Source: Janthinobacterium sp. J1-1
GTDB lineage: Bacteria; Pseudomonadota; Gammaproteobacteria; Burkholderiales; Burkholderiaceae_D
NCBI RefSeq assembly: GCF_030944405.1
Contig: NZ_CP132339.1
Location: 992,001-1,056,000 of the forward strand
Reading direction: 5' to 3'
DNA: 64,000 nucleotides
Positions 63,908 to 64,000 of this stretch are shown piece by piece (positions within the stretch are counted from its first letter, which is position 1; the number at the start of each line of letters is the position of its first letter). The notes under the pieces are model-generated. The model was not told where the DNA came from and ran no database searches. It worked only from the letters and a program-made list of their open reading frames with translations. The translations under genes and the position numbers were made by a program.

Positions 63908-64000
63908 TTATTCGATCACTTTGGGCACCAGGTACAGGCCATCCTGGACTTTCGGCGCCATCGCCTGGTAGTCGTCGCGGTGGTTGGTTTCGGTGGCCTG
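63908..64000 (-). CDS. gatC: Asp-tRNA(Asn)/Glu-tRNA(Gln) amidotransferase subunit C (3' end, partial)
   Basis: The window ends inside the gene. The last 30 residues are visible and end in [16 protein letters not shown] followed by TAA, the conserved C terminus of GatC, which clamps around GatA. 54 bases separate it from gatA. Gene order gatC-gatA-gatB on one strand is the usual betaproteobacterial operon. Confidence 0.93.
   Translation of the reverse strand, partial: QATETNHRDDYQAMAPKVQDGLYLVPKVIE

Overview
This 64 kb window is chromosomal DNA from a betaproteobacterium of the family Oxalobacteraceae, most like Janthinobacterium, Massilia or Duganella. The evidence is the 16S sequence, the high G+C third-position bias, and the family-typical gene clusters gshA-gshB-EIIA-ptsH-ptsI, metX-metW and trpEGDC. 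Most of it is core genome, with a few accessory spots.

Layout. 1-9.7 kb: the 3' end of a probable M16 peptidase, a sugar-porter MFS permease, membrane and secreted proteins of unknown role, a SLATT-like 2-TM protein, a tRNA-Phe, an S9 prolyl oligopeptidase and a PAS-GGDEF-EAL protein. 9.7-17.9 kb: a truncated AraC-type membrane regulator, PsiF, a DUF2058 protein, a second identical tRNA-Phe, an LLM flavin oxidoreductase behind a tiny coupled ORF, a UbiH-type hydroxylase, DsbC, an orphan [2Fe-2S] subunit with a MocA-like protein, and an M61 peptidase. 18-20.6 kb: two tandem paralogous diguanylate cyclases. 20.6-26.2 kb (minus strand): rpe-gph-trpE-trpG-trpD-trpC, with a trp attenuator (leader peptide with four Trp codons plus an intrinsic terminator) between gph and trpE. 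26.4-30.9 kb: ApaG, a 48-residue membrane protein divergent from MltA, a universal stress protein with an FNR-type box, an MFS exporter and an enoyl-CoA hydratase.

30.9-36.9 kb: a complete rRNA operon (promoter, boxA, 16S, tRNA-Ile, tRNA-Ala, boxA, 23S, 5S) followed by a terminator and a second 5S gene with its own candidate promoter. The terminator after that second 5S has been split by a 1,425-bp IS4-family element with an 11-bp target duplication (36881-38305).

38.3-58.7 kb: DUF1840 protein, a lipoprotein, YifB/ComM, UbiK, then a torF-glnK-amtB operon preceded by a sigma-54 promoter and an NtrC-type dyad (nitrogen control). Next come glutathione synthesis (gshA, gshB), a permease-less PTS (EIIA-Man, HPr, EI), metX-metW behind a structured leader, an M48 protease, an RluA-type pseudouridine synthase, ExoIII, PyrE, a small tyrosine phosphatase, a TauE exporter divergent from a LysR regulator, a Pmp3-type peptide, a secreted protein and a Gfo/Idh/MocA oxidoreductase.

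59-60.8 kb: a small type VI secretion effector cassette: PAAR tip protein, truncated DUF4123 adaptor, frameshifted Tox-REase-5 nuclease remnant and an intact Imm52 immunity gene. It looks like a decayed toxin locus that kept its antidote. 60.9-64 kb: gatB, gatA and the 3' end of gatC, the Asp/Glu-tRNA amidotransferase.

The most notable non-coding or unexpected features are the trp attenuator, the eroded T6SS toxin cassette, the IS insertion in the rRNA terminator, the nitrogen-control promoter and the structured metX leader.
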